From positions 62,001 through 126,000 of the forward strand of contig NZ_JACBXU010000004.1 of assembly GCF_013415305.1 (NCBI RefSeq): DNA of 64,000 nucleotides, in the 5' to 3' direction. Of the stretch, positions 12,856 through 22,879 are shown in pieces (the first letter of the stretch is position 1; every line of letters starts with the position of its first letter). The notes beneath the pieces were generated by a model. The model ran no database searches. It worked only from the letters and a program-made list of their open reading frames with translations, and had not been told where the DNA came from. The translations under genes were made by a program, and so were the position numbers. The DNA comes from Pantoea sp. WMus005. GTDB taxonomy: Bacteria; Pseudomonadota; Gammaproteobacteria; Enterobacterales; Enterobacteriaceae.

Positions 12856-14187
12856 TTAACGTACCAGGCACGGGCGTTTATTGTCGAAAGTCCATCCCGG
12901 CACTAAAAATTGCATCGCTTCGGCATCGTTACGCGCGCCCAGACCCTGCTTCTGATAGAGCGCATTGGCCTGCATCACCTGATCCATATCCAGCTCCACG
13001 CCGAGACCCGGTTTCTGCGGCACCTGCACCATACCGCCTTTAATCTGGAACGGCTCTTTGGTCAGACGCTGATTGCCCTCCTGCCAGATCCAGTGGGTAT
13101 CAATGGCGGTGATCGCGCCCGGCGCAGCCGCGGCAACGTGGGTGAACATCGCCAGCGAAATATCGAAGTGGTTATTGGAGTGCGAGCCCCAGGTCAGGCC
13201 AAAGTCGTGACACATCTGCGCCACCCGCACCGAGCCCTGCATGGTCCAGAAGTGCGGGTCAGCCAGCGGAATGTCTACCGACTGTAGTGACAGGGTATGG
13301 CCCATCTGCCGCCAGTCGGTGGCGATCATATTAGTGGCAGTTGGCATGCCGGTAGCACGGCGGAACTCGGCCATCACTTCGCGGCCAGAGTAACCCTGTT
13401 CAGCTCCACAAGGGTCTTCCGCGTAGGCCAGCACATCTTTGAGCTGTTTACCGAGCATGATCGCCTCGTTGAGCGACCAGGCTCCGTTGGGATCGAGAGT
13501 AATACGGGCTTCAGGAAAACGTTTTGCCAGCGCGGTAACGGCTTCGGCCTCTTCACCGCCACGCAGCACGCCGCCTTTGAGTTTGAAATCGTTGAAGCCA
13601 TATTTCTCATAAGCCGCTTCCGCCAGACGCACTACCGCATCCGGGGTGAGCGCCTCTTCATGGCGCAGGCGATACCAGTCGCACGGATCGTCCTGCTGGT
13701 TCTGATAAGAGAGCGAGGTTTTATTGCGGTCGCCGATGTAGAACAGGTAGCCGAGCATCTCAACGCGGTCGCGCTGCTGCCCGTCGCCCAGCAGCGAGGC
13801 GACATTAACGCCCAGGTGCTGGCCCAGCAAATCAAGCAGCGCCGCTTCAATGCCGGTCACAACATGGATTGTGGTACGCAGATCAAACGTCTGGTTGCCG
13901 CGCCCATTCGCATCGCGGTCCGCAAAGGTGCTGCGCACCAGGCTGAGGGTATTTTTGTACTCACCCAGCGTTTTGCCGATCACCAGCGAGGCGGCATCTT
14001 CCAGCGTCTGGCGGATTTTCTCGCCGCCCGGGATCTCGCCGACGCCAGTGTGTCCGGCGTTATCTTTGATAATCACAATATTGCGGGTAAAGAATGGCGA
14101 GTGAGCGCCGCTGAGGTTCAGCAGCATGCTGTCGTAGCCTGCGACCGGAATAACCTGCATGGCAGTCACTTTCGGTGTTGAACTCAT
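12856..14187 (-). CDS. gudD: Glucarate dehydratase GudD
   Basis: GudD, an enolase-superfamily enzyme, dehydrates D-glucarate to 5-keto-4-deoxyglucarate. The 443 residues contain the catalytic KxK ([11 protein letters not shown]), the metal ligands DPNGAW, AEDPCG and TNMIAT, and the general-base histidine in SHSNNHFD. The start [19 protein letters not shown] is chosen for its AAGGAGCAGGAG Shine-Dalgarno. The open frame extends another 34 codons into gudX. Its paralogue gudX lies 10 bp upstream and the two proteins are clearly homologous throughout. Confidence 0.95.
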   Translation of the reverse strand: MSSTPKVTAMQVIPVAGYDSMLLNLSGAHSPFFTRNIVIIKDNAGHTGVGEIPGGEKIRQTLEDAASLVIGKTLGEYKNTLSLVRSTFADRDANGRGNQTFDLRTTIHVVTGIEAALLDLLGQHLGVNVASLLGDGQQRDRVEMLGYLFYIGDRNKTSLSYQNQQDDPCDWYRLRHEEALTPDAVVRLAEAAYEKYGFNDFKLKGGVLRGGEEAEAVTALAKRFPEARITLDPNGAWSLNEAIMLGKQLKDVLAYAEDPCGAEQGYSGREVMAEFRRATGMPTATNMIATDWRQMGHTLSLQSVDIPLADPHFWTMQGSVRVAQMCHDFGLTWGSHSNNHFDISLAMFTHVAAAAPGAITAIDTHWIWQEGNQRLTKEPFQIKGGMVQVPQKPGLGVELDMDQVMQANALYQKQGLGARNDAEAMQFLVPGWTFDNKRPCLVR

Positions 14188-14197
14188 CTCCTGCTCC

Positions 14198-15544
14198 TTA
14201 TGCTGTTGCCCGGCCAAATGCCGGGCGCTTGCGATCAAAAGTCCAGCCGGGGACCAGATACTGCATCGCCGTGGCGTCGTTACGCGCACCGGCGGGCAGT
14301 GACTGATAAAGCTGATGGGCTTTGTTTACCTGCTCCCAGTCGAGCTCAATGCCCAGGCCAGGCGCATCCGGTACGGTAATTTTCCCGTTACGGATTTGCA
14401 GCGGATTTTTGGTCAGGCGCTGATCGCCCTCCTGCCAGATCCAGTGGGTGTCAATCGCGGTAGGATTACCCGGCGCTGCTGCACCAACATGGGTAAACAT
14501 CGCCAGCGAAATATCGAAGTGGTTATTGGAGTGGCAACCCCAGGTGAGGCCCCACTCATCACATAACTGCGCGACACGCACAGCACCGCTCAGCGTCCAG
14601 AAGTGAGGATCGGCCAGTGGAATATCGACCGCATTGACCATCACCGCATGATTCATCTCGCGCCAGTTGGTGGCGATCATATTTGTGGCGACGGGCAGGC
14701 CGGTTGCGCGCCGGAACTCGGCCATCACTTCACGCCCGGAATAGCCCTGCTCTGCGCCGCACGGATCTTCAGCGTAGCTCAGCACATCCTTCATCCCTTT
14801 ACACAGCGCGATTGCTTCATCCAGCAGCCAGGCACCATTGGGATCGACTGTGATACGGGCATCGGGAAAGCGCTGCTTCAGGGCTGCCGCTGTGGCGATC
14901 TCCTGCTCGCCGGGGAGCACGCCACCTTTGAGCTTGAAATCTTTAAAGCCATATTTATCCTGTGCCGCTTCAGCCAGGCGCACTACCGCATCGCTGGTCA
15001 GTGCTTCCTGATGACGCAGGTGATACCAGTCGTGGCTGGCCTGCTCGCCGCTGAGATAAGGGAGGTCAGTTTTGCAGCGGTCGCCGAGATAAAACAGATA
15101 GCCCAGCACCGTGACTTCATCACGCTGTTTACCTGGCCCCAGCAGTTCAGCCACCGGTACGCCCAGGCACTGTCCCAACAGATCGAGCAGCGCCGCTTCC
15201 AGCGCGGCCACCGCATTGACCCGCAACTCAAAGGTCCAGGCACCGTTGCCGAAAGTGGTGAAGTCGGCCGACTGATTGCCTTTGTGCACCTGCTGCACCA
15301 GACGATTCATTCGGGCAATCTGCTGGCCTTTCACCTGCGGAATCGCCTCCACCAGCGTCTGATAGATGGTGTCACCGCCGGGCGCTTCACCGACGCCGGT
15401 GTGACCGGCACTATCGGTGAGCACCACGATGTTGCGGGTAAAGCAGGCGTTGTGCGCACCGCCAATGTTGAGCAGCATGCTGTCGTAACCGGCGACCGGG
15501 ATCACCTGCATCTCAGTAATCACCGGTGAACTTTGCGTATTCAT
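14198..15544 (-). CDS. gudX: Glucarate dehydratase-related protein GudX
   Basis: This is the second glucarate dehydratase-like protein (448 residues), tandem to GudD. In E. coli GudX is a glucarate dehydratase-related protein with weaker activity. Here the superfamily residues all appear intact: [44 protein letters not shown] and CHSNNHFD. Its start ATG overlaps the gudP stop by 4 bp, indicating translational coupling. Whether it has a distinct substrate cannot be told from sequence. Confidence 0.93.
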   Translation of the reverse strand: MNTQSSPVITEMQVIPVAGYDSMLLNIGGAHNACFTRNIVVLTDSAGHTGVGEAPGGDTIYQTLVEAIPQVKGQQIARMNRLVQQVHKGNQSADFTTFGNGAWTFELRVNAVAALEAALLDLLGQCLGVPVAELLGPGKQRDEVTVLGYLFYLGDRCKTDLPYLSGEQASHDWYHLRHQEALTSDAVVRLAEAAQDKYGFKDFKLKGGVLPGEQEIATAAALKQRFPDARITVDPNGAWLLDEAIALCKGMKDVLSYAEDPCGAEQGYSGREVMAEFRRATGLPVATNMIATNWREMNHAVMVNAVDIPLADPHFWTLSGAVRVAQLCDEWGLTWGCHSNNHFDISLAMFTHVGAAAPGNPTAIDTHWIWQEGDQRLTKNPLQIRNGKITVPDAPGLGIELDWEQVNKAHQLYQSLPAGARNDATAMQYLVPGWTFDRKRPAFGRATA

Positions 15545-16902
15545 GATGCGTCCTTACCGGGCCAGGTTTTCAGTTCGACACGTTTGATATCGCCAGCAAT
15601 GACCAGGAAGCTGAATGCCGCGACAAAGGCATGAATGCCGACATAGACCAGCGCGCCTTCAAAAGAGCCACTCGTGGCAATGATGTAGCCGATGGCGATA
15701 GGGGTCACGATGCCGGAGAAGTTACCGAACATGTTAAACAAACCACCGCTCAGGCCGCTGATCTCTTTCGGCGCAGTATCTGCCATCACCGCCCAGCCCA
15801 GTGCCCCGATGCCTTTACCAAAGAACGCCAGTGCCATAAAGAACACCACCACCCATTCGGTGTCGGTGTAGTTACACATCACCATTGAAATAGAGAGCAG
15901 CATACCGAGTACGATCGGTGTTTTACGGGCGATATTCAGCGAGCCGGTTTTACGCATCAGCCAGTCGGAGATCACGCCGCCCAGTACACCGCCGAGGAAG
16001 CCGCACACCGCCGGAATCGAAGCAATAAAGCCCGCTTTGAGAATCGACATGCCGCGCGCCTGCACCAGATAAACCGGGAACCAGGTAATAAAGAAATAGG
16101 TTAAGGCGTTAACACAGTATTGACCGAGGTAGATACCCAGCATCATGCGTGACGTCAGCAGCTGCTTGATCTGGAACCACTTCTCGCTCCAGCTCACTTT
16201 GCGGCTATCCTTTTTCACATCCATATTGATCAGCGCGCCGCCCTGCTCCATGTACTCCAGTTCAGCCTTGTTCACGCCAGGATGATCGGTAGGATCGTGG
16301 ATCACTTTCAGCCAGATAAAGCTGAGGATGATGCCCAGGCCGCCCATGAACCAGAATACATGCGCCCAGCCCACGGATGAGACCAGCCAGCCCATGATCG
16401 GTGCGAAAATGACGGTAGCGAAGTATTGTGCTGAGTTGAAGATCGCCACGGCCGTGCCACGCTCCTGCGCCGGAAACCAGGCCGCGACAATGCGGCTATT
16501 ACCAGGGAAAGATGGCGCTTCGGCCAGCCCCACCAGGAAACGCAGGATAAACAGCGACATGATAATGCCGAAGCCGCTGAACAGATCGACGAATCCCTGC
16601 AGAAAGGTAAACAGCGACCAGGTGAAGATGCTCCAGAAGTAGACGCGTTTTGAGCCGAAGCGATCGAGCAGCCAGCCGCCCGGAATCTGACCAATAACGT
16701 ACGCCCATGAGAAGGCAGAGAAGATATAGCCCAGTCCGACCGAATCAAGGCCGATATCTTTGGACATCGCCGAACCGGCGATCGAGATGGTAGCGCGGTC
16801 ACCGTAGTTGAATGAGGTGACGATAAATAACATCACCACAATCCAGTAACGGGCATTGGTGCGTTTCTGCACCGTTTCCGCGGTCTGGCTAAAACTATTC
16901 AT
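15541..16902 (-). CDS. gudP: Glucarate/galactarate transporter GudP (MFS, anion:cation symporter family)
   Basis: GudP is a 12-helix major-facilitator permease of the ACS family importing hexarates by proton symport. The 453 residues (E. coli 450) show the family signature near helix 1 ([14 protein letters not shown]) and helix 4-5 motifs ([13 protein letters not shown]). The start [14 protein letters not shown] has a CAGGAG ribosome-binding site. It is the first gene of the minus-strand operon and divides a 573-bp control region with garD. No separate garP is present, so this permease may serve both sugars. Confidence 0.94.
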   Translation of the reverse strand: MNSFSQTAETVQKRTNARYWIVVMLFIVTSFNYGDRATISIAGSAMSKDIGLDSVGLGYIFSAFSWAYVIGQIPGGWLLDRFGSKRVYFWSIFTWSLFTFLQGFVDLFSGFGIIMSLFILRFLVGLAEAPSFPGNSRIVAAWFPAQERGTAVAIFNSAQYFATVIFAPIMGWLVSSVGWAHVFWFMGGLGIILSFIWLKVIHDPTDHPGVNKAELEYMEQGGALINMDVKKDSRKVSWSEKWFQIKQLLTSRMMLGIYLGQYCVNALTYFFITWFPVYLVQARGMSILKAGFIASIPAVCGFLGGVLGGVISDWLMRKTGSLNIARKTPIVLGMLLSISMVMCNYTDTEWVVVFFMALAFFGKGIGALGWAVMADTAPKEISGLSGGLFNMFGNFSGIVTPIAIGYIIATSGSFEGALVYVGIHAFVAAFSFLVIAGDIKRVELKTWPGKDAS

Positions 16903-17475
16903 GATGCACTCCTGAAATATAGCGTGAGCTACATTCGCTCTGACTGCATACACATCGCGTTGGGTATCAGAGAGAAGTTGGGTTAAACACGGCGATCTTG
17001 TTGTTTTGGCAAACCTTTATTTATTCATCCAGCTGCAGGCTGACGCGGCCGTAACAGGCCACTTCAACCTCTGCGGATGAGTAATACGTCGTGACAGATA
17101 ACCTGACTTTGGCTAACGGAACCCAGTATAAGAACAGGGTTTAGCGATCACATTGGCGAATCGCCCTAGAATAATCGCGTTATTGAATTGAATGTCTGGC
17201 GGATGCACAAAAGCCTGCGGCGTGGCTCACGAAAGTGGCAAATACCCGTTCGAAAACCGTCCCAAATGACGCTCTCCCGCATTGTTTGTGAGGCTCTTCA
17301 CTTGCTTTTGGATAACCGACCCAAAACAGCGAGCTGAATCACCTTAATGGTGGTCATTTGCACAATGCGCCATTTACCCCGCCTCCCTATACTGAAGCTG
17401 GCAAACAAGCGTGTGACAGGTCAGAACATTACAACGTGCCGCACAAGTACGGTACGACAGACAGGAAGGTGAGCG
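16903..17475. promoter_or_regulatory. 573-bp divergent control region between gudP and garD
   Basis: There is no open reading frame of note. The region must carry the promoters of the gudP-gudX-gudD-garL-garR-garK operon and of garD. A CRP-like palindrome lies at 17287-17302. TGCACAA occurs at 17204-17210 and 17359-17365, the second inside ATTTGCACAATG. In E. coli these genes are activated by CdaR and catabolite-controlled. I cannot confirm that the TGCACAA elements are CdaR sites. Confidence 0.55.
17287..17302. promoter_or_regulatory. Candidate CRP-cAMP site
   Basis: TGTGA-GGCTCT-TCACT matches the CRP consensus TGTGA-N6-TCACA at 9 of 10 core positions. It sits 174 bp upstream of garD and about 385 bp upstream of gudP. 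Catabolite control of aldarate genes is expected from E. coli. Confidence 0.5.
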
Positions 17476-19035
17476 ATGAACCCCAATAAAGATGAACAAC
17501 CGCTCTATATCAAAGTCCATGAGCACGACAATGTGGCGATTGTGGTCAACAGCCTGGGTCTGCCAGCCGGCACGCAGTTTGCGGATGGCCTGACCCTGAC
17601 AGAGCATGTGCCGCAGGGCCACAAAGTGGCACTGAGCGCGATTAACCAGGGTGCAGAGATCGTGCGTTATGGCGAAGTCATAGGCTTCGCATTACGGGAT
17701 ATTACCCAGGGTAGCTGGATTGATGAATCCCTGGTGGCGCTGCCGGAAGCCCCTCCGCTGGAGAGTCTGCCGTTAGCCACGCAGGTTCCCCCTGATTTGC
17801 CGCCACTGGAGGGCTATACCTTTGAAGGTTACCGTAATGCGGATGGCAGCGTAGGTACGCGTAATCTGCTCGGCATCACCACCAGCGTCCACTGCGTGGC
17901 CGGTGTGGTGGATCATGTCGTGCAGATCATTGAACGGGATTTACTGCCGCGCTATCCGAATGTCGATGGTGTGGTCGCCCTGAACCACCTTTATGGCTGT
18001 GGTGTGGCGATCAACGCACCGGCCGCAGTCGTGCCGATTCGCACCATTCATAACCTGGCACTGAATGCGAATTTCGGCGGCGAAGTGATGATCGTCAGCC
18101 TTGGCTGTGAAAAGTTACAGCCAGAACGTCTGCTGACCGGCACGCCTGACGTACAGGCAATTTCGCTGGACGATCATGACATCGTGCGTTTGCAGGATGA
18201 AAAGCTGGTGGGGTTCGGTGCGATGGTCAATGAGATCCTGCAGGTGGCGGAACGTCATCTCCAGCGGCTCAATCAACGCCAGCGCGAAACCTGTTCCGCG
18301 GCAGAACTGATTGTCGGTATGCAGTGTGGGGGCAGCGATGCGTTTTCGGGCGTGACGGCTAATCCGGCAGTGGGCTTCGCCTCTGACCTGCTGGTGCGCT
18401 GCGGTGCTACCGTGATGTTCTCGGAAGTGACTGAAGTGCGTGATGCGATTCACCTGCTGACACCGCGGGTGATTAATCAGGAAGTGGGTAAGCGCTTGCT
18501 GGAGGAGATGGCCTGGTATGACAATTACCTCGACCAGGGCCAGACCGATCGCAGCGCTAACCCGTCTCCAGGCAATAAAAAAGGCGGGCTGGCCAACGTG
18601 GTAGAAAAGGCACTGGGGTCAATCGCCAAATCGGGACGCAGCGCCATTGTCGAAGTGCTTTCACCTGGCCAGCGGCCCACGCGGCGTGGATTAATTTATG
18701 CGGCGACGCCCGCCAGCGATTTTGTCTGCGGTACGCAGCAGCTGGCGTCCGGCATCACGCTGCAGGTGTTCACCACGGGACGGGGTACGCCTTACGGTCT
18801 GGCTGCGATTCCGGTGATCAAGATGGCGACACGCAATGCGCTGGCAGAGCGCTGGCACGATCTCATGGACATCAATGCCGGGACTATAGCTACCGGTGAA
18901 GAGAGTATTGAGCAGGTGGGCTGGCGACTGTTTGAGTTGATTCTGGACATTGCCAGTGGCAGGAAGCAGACCTGGTCCGATCGCTGGGGCATCCGTAATC
19001 AGCTGGCGGTGTTTAATCCGGCACCTGTCACCTGA
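17476..19035 (+). CDS. garD: Galactarate dehydratase GarD
   Basis: GarD dehydrates galactarate (mucate) to 5-keto-4-deoxyglucarate, the same product as GudD. The 519 residues (E. coli 523) belong to the UxaA/altronate hydrolase family. An N-terminal SAF domain ([19 protein letters not shown] to ~residue 90) is followed by the catalytic part with [28 protein letters not shown] and [16 protein letters not shown]. The start follows an AGGAAGG ribosome-binding site. It is divergent from gudP and convergent with yqcA. In E. coli garD is in a distant gar locus, so its place here is a rearrangement. Confidence 0.95.
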   Translation: MNPNKDEQPLYIKVHEHDNVAIVVNSLGLPAGTQFADGLTLTEHVPQGHKVALSAINQGAEIVRYGEVIGFALRDITQGSWIDESLVALPEAPPLESLPLATQVPPDLPPLEGYTFEGYRNADGSVGTRNLLGITTSVHCVAGVVDHVVQIIERDLLPRYPNVDGVVALNHLYGCGVAINAPAAVVPIRTIHNLALNANFGGEVMIVSLGCEKLQPERLLTGTPDVQAISLDDHDIVRLQDEKLVGFGAMVNEILQVAERHLQRLNQRQRETCSAAELIVGMQCGGSDAFSGVTANPAVGFASDLLVRCGATVMFSEVTEVRDAIHLLTPRVINQEVGKRLLEEMAWYDNYLDQGQTDRSANPSPGNKKGGLANVVEKALGSIAKSGRSAIVEVLSPGQRPTRRGLIYAATPASDFVCGTQQLASGITLQVFTTGRGTPYGLAAIPVIKMATRNALAERWHDLMDINAGTIATGEESIEQVGWRLFELILDIASGRKQTWSDRWGIRNQLAVFNPAPVT

Positions 19036-19050
19036 TATCGCGATGTACGC

Positions 19051-19089
19051 CAGGCTTATCTGTATGCTACTAAAGCAGAGATAAGCCTG
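19051..19089. terminator. Hairpin between convergent garD and yqcA
   Basis: CAGGCTTATCT (19051-19061) and AGATAAGCCTG (19079-19089) form an 11-bp stem in the 63-bp convergent gap. There is no strong U-tract on either side, so this is a possible bidirectional terminator. Confidence 0.45.
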
Positions 19090-19098
19090 ACGTCGCTA

Positions 19099-19545
19099 TC
19101 AGAGCTGCGCGCCCCAGGCTTCAATCCAGGGAGAAGTGACTGCTTCCGGCTCAGGGTTTTCAGTGGCATCAACCAGTAATACCTCACCGACCCGCTGTGC
19201 GCCCTGTTCCTGCAGCAGCGCATCAAAGGCTTTACCCGCGCCACAAAAATGGTCATAACTGCTGTCACCCAGCGCAATCACGCCATAGCGCAGCGTGGGC
19301 TGATGACCCAGCTTATCTTTAACCGCATGGAACAGACCTGAAATCGTGTCGGGAAAATCGCCCTGTCCGGTGGTTGACGTGACGACCAGCGCCACGTCGC
19401 TGGCATAGTTCTGCCAGTCAGCCAGCGTCGGATCATCAAACACGGTGACGCTGTGCCCCTGTTGCTGCAGTAACGGCTCCGCTTCTTCCGCCACCAGCAA
19501 TGCATTGCCATATACCGTACCTACAAAAATGCCAATCTTTGCCAT
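19099..19545 (-). CDS. yqcA: Flavodoxin YqcA
   Basis: A short-chain flavodoxin of 148 residues (E. coli YqcA 149), probably an FMN-binding electron carrier of unknown partner. The FMN phosphate loop is GTVYGNA (around residues 9-15), followed by [10 protein letters not shown] and [14 protein letters not shown], which bracket the isoalloxazine ring in the family. It is 12 bp downstream of truC and likely in the yqcC-truC-yqcA operon, as in E. coli. Confidence 0.92.
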   Translation of the reverse strand: MAKIGIFVGTVYGNALLVAEEAEPLLQQQGHSVTVFDDPTLADWQNYASDVALVVTSTTGQGDFPDTISGLFHAVKDKLGHQPTLRYGVIALGDSSYDHFCGAGKAFDALLQEQGAQRVGEVLLVDATENPEPEAVTSPWIEAWGAQL

Positions 19546-19557
19546 CTGCTTTCTCCC

Positions 19558-20337
19558 TTATTCTGAAACGTTATCCTGTCCTGGCGCTGCGTCAAACTCA
19601 ACCCGCGGCACCTCAGGGATCTGATCCTGCCAGCCAAACTGATTCATCAGATTTTGCCAGACGCCATCCAGTCCTGCACGGATCAGCAAAGGTTCACCGG
19701 TCACCGGATGGGTCAATGCCAGGCTGCTGGCGTGCAGCATCAGTCGGTTAGCGCCGAAATGTTCGGCGGCACCCCGGTTCTGACGCAGATCACCGTGCGC
19801 CGAATCACCAATAATCGGATGACGCAGGTGTGACATATGGCGACGCAGCTGATGCTTGCGACCGGTTTTAGGGGCCATTTCAACCAGGCTGTAACGCGAC
19901 GTGGGATAACGGCCAATGCCGACCGGCATCTCAACGGTGGCCAGTGACTGATAATCGGTGACGGCGGGCTGCGCGATACGCGCTTCCGTGGCATGCTTAT
20001 CAGCAATTTTATCCAGCTCTTCCACCAGCGGATAATCAAGCGTCCCGCTGCTCTCCAGCCAGCCGCGTACCACGGCGTGGTAGCTTTTCTGCATCTGGTG
20101 CTGTTCAAACTGCAGGGAAAGCAGACGTCCGACTTCACTCGAAAGCCCCATCAGCAGCACGCCTGACGTGGGTTTGTCCAGTCGATGCGCGGTAAAGACA
20201 TGCTGTCCGATCTGATCACGAACCGTCTGCATCACAAACACCGTTTCGTGGCGATCCAGCCAGCTGCGATGAACCAGCCAGCCGCTAGGCTTGTTGACGG
20301 CAACCAGCCACTCATCCTGATAAAGTATTTCCAGCAT
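19558..20337 (-). CDS. truC: tRNA pseudouridine(65) synthase TruC
   Basis: TruC isomerises U65 of some tRNAs to pseudouridine. The 259-residue protein has the RluA-family active site HRLDKPTSG with the catalytic D54, and the downstream GRKHQLRRHMSHLRHPIIGD motif. Its start overlaps the yqcC stop (TGATG), so it is translationally coupled to yqcC. Confidence 0.94.
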   Translation of the reverse strand: MLEILYQDEWLVAVNKPSGWLVHRSWLDRHETVFVMQTVRDQIGQHVFTAHRLDKPTSGVLLMGLSSEVGRLLSLQFEQHQMQKSYHAVVRGWLESSGTLDYPLVEELDKIADKHATEARIAQPAVTDYQSLATVEMPVGIGRYPTSRYSLVEMAPKTGRKHQLRRHMSHLRHPIIGDSAHGDLRQNRGAAEHFGANRLMLHASSLALTHPVTGEPLLIRAGLDGVWQNLMNQFGWQDQIPEVPRVEFDAAPGQDNVSE

Positions 20338-20666
20338 CAGTGGGCAGCATCCGTGAGCAACGCATCCAGCTGACGCAGGGTCAGCAGTAGCGGTGCAATA
20401 CCGGGCTGATCAGGCACCAGAGCAATCTCGTAATAGGGGGCAACGGCAAAGTTTTGCGGCAGCGGGTGCTTCGCGGCAATCAGGGCATGCATCCGGGGGA
20501 TTAAGACCCATTGCAGCCACTGCAGTGGCTCCAGCGTATCCAGACAAAAAGGTTCCCGGCTCTCGAGCGCGCCCTCGGCCGGAGGGGTACTTTGCCAGAG
20601 ATGGTTCTCACGCATCACCGCTTCCAGTTGCTCCAGCCGTTGCGTAATCAATTGTTCAGGCGTCAT
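20337..20666 (-). CDS. yqcC: YqcC family protein (DUF446)
   Basis: A 109-residue protein of unknown function, recognised by position upstream of truC and by the family pattern EPFCLDTLEPLQWLQWVLIPRMHALI. It has no signal peptide or membrane segment. In enterics the YqcC/DUF446 family is conserved with truC, but no biochemical role is established. It lies immediately downstream of the csrB terminator on the same strand. Confidence 0.9.
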   Translation of the reverse strand: MTPEQLITQRLEQLEAVMRENHLWQSTPPAEGALESREPFCLDTLEPLQWLQWVLIPRMHALIAAKHPLPQNFAVAPYYEIALVPDQPGIAPLLLTLRQLDALLTDAAH

Positions 20667-20728
20667 GCGCCACCTCCAGCGAGCAGTGAAAAATGGGCGG
20701 CAAGCATATCACTTGTTGGCACAGGCAC

Positions 20729-20761
20729 AAAAAAAGGGAGCACTGTATAAACAGTGCTCCC
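20729..20761 (-). terminator. Intrinsic terminator of csrB
   Basis: On the minus strand GGGAGCACTGT, a 4-nt loop and ACAGTGCTCCC form an 11-bp perfect stem followed by seven T residues. It is a textbook rho-independent terminator, nearly identical to that of E. coli csrB. Confidence 0.95.
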
Positions 20762-21043
20762 GGTTCGTTTGCAGCCATCCTGCTACATTTTTGCTCCCTG
20801 CTCTTCCATGACAACTTGTCCAGTGCGAACTCCTGTCGCGCATCGTCCTGATGTATCCTTAGCATCCTGGCCCACCACCTCTTCTGAGGGGTTCTCATTC
20901 TCCATCCTGGAGGTGTCCCTTACTCAACCCTGAGTGATCCTGTTTCGTCCTGAAACCTTCCGTGTGCCGTAAGCTCCGTTACGTTCCTGCCTCATGGCTT
21001 ATCATCATCCTGACGATATCTGTTTCCTGAGCGTCCTGCAGTG
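20729..21043 (-). ncRNA. csrB: CsrB regulatory RNA (CsrA antagonist)
   Basis: CsrB sequesters the translational regulator CsrA through many GGA motifs. The minus strand of this non-coding gap has about 20 GGA triplets, 11 of them CAGGA, many presented in small hairpin loops. One stretch is CACCTCCAGGATGGAGAATG, as in E. coli CsrB. The 3' end is a strong terminator whose stem differs little from that of E. coli. Position (between yqcC and syd) and strand equal E. coli. The 5' end near 21043 is inferred from promoter spacing, giving about 315 nt against 369 in E. coli. Confidence 0.93.
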
Positions 21044-21049
21044 CGAAAC

Positions 21050-21077
21050 ATTTTGACAGAACTCGTTACGTGCACAA
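21050..21077 (-). promoter_or_regulatory. Predicted csrB promoter
   Basis: Minus-strand TTGTGC (21072-21077) and CAAAAT (21050-21055) are 16 bp apart. The -10 is poor, as expected for a promoter that depends on UvrY activation. An IHF-like sequence (one mismatch) lies at 21133-21145 between this promoter and the UvrY box. Confidence 0.4.
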
Positions 21078-21211
21078 GGTACTCACAGCAGAACTTTACG
21101 AAATGTGCTGCGCAAATTAGGATAAACGCCATTAAGTTTATGATTCACAATATTTTTACATCCTGGCCTTCCAGATGTCTCAACTGTTATATGGCGATCT
21201 CTCACAGCAGA

Positions 21212-21229
21212 TGTAAGAGATGTCTTACA
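21212..21229. promoter_or_regulatory. UvrY (GacA) box upstream of csrB
   Basis: TGTAAGAGATGTCTTACA is a perfect 18-bp palindrome matching the GacA/UvrY consensus TGTAAG-N6-CTTACA. It is centred about 177 bp upstream of the inferred csrB start, adjacent to the syd stop codon. In E. coli, UvrY also acts on csrB from far upstream. It links csrB to the barA gene at 7-9.8 kb. Confidence 0.85.
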
Positions 21230-21253
21230 AGGTAAGCAGCAAATCACTGCAAA

Positions 21254-21802
21254 TCAGATGATAACCGGTTGTAATGACTTAAGAAATATCTCAAGACTTT
21301 CGGCTAATACGCTGTGCTGTTTGCGGCCAGGCTGCTCCAGAATGATTTCGCCACTGAGATTGGAAAGCGAGATGATCTCCTCTTCTGAATCCGTCGTGGC
21401 AATAAACAGCGTAGGCGACTGTTTCAGGCGGCGCTGCATCACCAGATGCCCAATCAGATTCTCCTGTAACCGCAGGAAATCCTCTTCACTCCACACCTGC
21501 AACAGTGTCAGCTGATTCTCACCAAAACGAGCCTGCATATCCCCGGCAAACTGCGTGGTATAGAAATCCGTGATCGAAGGCTGGAGCTGGATATCGATTG
21601 CCCGCTCAATCGCATCCAGTGTCGGTGGCAGACTAAACGGCTGCGGTTGCCAGACGACACGCTGATCGCGTTCCTCCAGTGTACAGGGCGAGGGGACGCC
21701 ATAAAGATCGCTGCTGGCTGGCCCATGTCCTGCCTCCTGAAGCCAGTGCTGGCAGTATCGGGTGGTGAAGTCGCGCAACGTGGCGGCAGTTTGCTGCATC
21801 AT
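21254..21802 (-). CDS. syd: SecY-interacting protein Syd
   Basis: Syd binds SecY at the cytoplasmic membrane and is thought to proofread translocon assembly. The 182-residue product begins MMQQTAATLRDFTTRYC, aligning with the E. coli start (181 residues). It shares DLYGVPSPC, VWQPQPF, YTTQFAGDM and the C-terminal VLAESLEIFLKSLQPVI. The open frame runs 63 bp further upstream, but family length fixes the start. It is divergent from queF. Confidence 0.94.
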   Translation of the reverse strand: MMQQTAATLRDFTTRYCQHWLQEAGHGPASSDLYGVPSPCTLEERDQRVVWQPQPFSLPPTLDAIERAIDIQLQPSITDFYTTQFAGDMQARFGENQLTLLQVWSEEDFLRLQENLIGHLVMQRRLKQSPTLFIATTDSEEEIISLSNLSGEIILEQPGRKQHSVLAESLEIFLKSLQPVII

Positions 21803-21864
21803 TCTTATTCTCACTTCTGATGGGTTACACTTACCCACTTTGATTAATTTTGGTGGTAACCGCA

Positions 21865-22710
21865 ATGACTACGCACGAACAGGATCAGGCACTCAGTAAC
21901 CTGACGCTGGGTAAACCCACAGCCTATCACGATCAATATGACAACAGCCTACTGCAGTCGGTGCCTCGCAGCCTGAACCGTGAACCGCTTGGCCTGTTTC
22001 CCGACAGCCTGCCCTTTACCGGCAGCGATATCTGGACCCTGTATGAACTCTCGTGGCTTAACAGTAAAGGTCTGCCTCAGGTTGCCGTTGGCGAAGTGGT
22101 GCTGGATGCGCAGAGCCGAAATCTTATCGAGTCGAAAAGCTTCAAGCTTTACCTGAACAGCTTCAACCAGACCCGCTTTGCCGACTGGGGCGAGGTCCGG
22201 CAGACGCTGGAGCGGGATCTGAGTGCCTGTGCAGAAGGTGATGTCCGGGTCGCGCTGTTCCGTCTTAATGAAATAGAGGGTCAGCCTATCGGTCACTTTG
22301 AGGGTTACTGCATTGATGAGCAGGATATCGCCATCGAGGATTATCGCTTCAATGCTGATTATCTGGCGGATGCCACAGGCAGCGAAATTGTTTCAGAGAC
22401 GCTGGTCAGTCATCTGCTCAAGTCAAACTGCCTCATTACCAATCAGCCTGACTGGGGCTCGGTGATGATCCGCTATACAGGCCCGCGTATCGACCGTGAA
22501 GCGCTGCTGCGCTATCTGGTCTCATTCCGCCAGCACAACGAATTTCACGAGCAGTGTGTCGAGCGGATCTTTAATGATGTGATGCGTTTCTGTCATCCGG
22601 AAGCGCTCACGGTTTATGCACGCTATACACGTCGTGGCGGGCTGGATATCAACCCATGGCGCACCAATGTGCCCTTCTCTCCCGGTTTTTCACGCCTGGT
22701 TCGTCAGTAG
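21865..22710 (+). CDS. queF: NADPH-dependent 7-cyano-7-deazaguanine reductase QueF
   Basis: QueF reduces preQ0 to preQ1 in queuosine tRNA modification. It is the long, two-domain (YqcD-type) form: 281 residues against 282 in E. coli. The QueF motif [13 protein letters not shown] and the C-terminal catalytic part with the nucleophilic cysteine in [14 protein letters not shown] are present. The start ATG ([17 protein letters not shown]) is preferred over an in-frame TTG 15 bp upstream. Confidence 0.96.
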   Translation: MTTHEQDQALSNLTLGKPTAYHDQYDNSLLQSVPRSLNREPLGLFPDSLPFTGSDIWTLYELSWLNSKGLPQVAVGEVVLDAQSRNLIESKSFKLYLNSFNQTRFADWGEVRQTLERDLSACAEGDVRVALFRLNEIEGQPIGHFEGYCIDEQDIAIEDYRFNADYLADATGSEIVSETLVSHLLKSNCLITNQPDWGSVMIRYTGPRIDREALLRYLVSFRQHNEFHEQCVERIFNDVMRFCHPEALTVYARYTRRGGLDINPWRTNVPFSPGFSRLVRQ

Positions 22711-22879
22711 TTTGCGAGACTTCTCGCAGGCTGCGTGCAGGAAGCGCAGTTCCGCTTGAGCTGTGCGGGCCGACAAGGCTACTCTGGTGATAGCGGTAAC
22801 CTGCGGGTTGCCGACCAGGGATTTTCGTCACTGCCTTTGCAGTGCCAACACGCACCCAGGCGGGTGTAAAGGAGTTCAT

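Noticed and set aside
13297..15529. Long plus-strand open frames (294 and 308 codons) over gudD and gudX
   Set aside because: Both are the same antisense frame of the two paralogous dehydratases. Their similarity to each other only mirrors the gudD/gudX homology.
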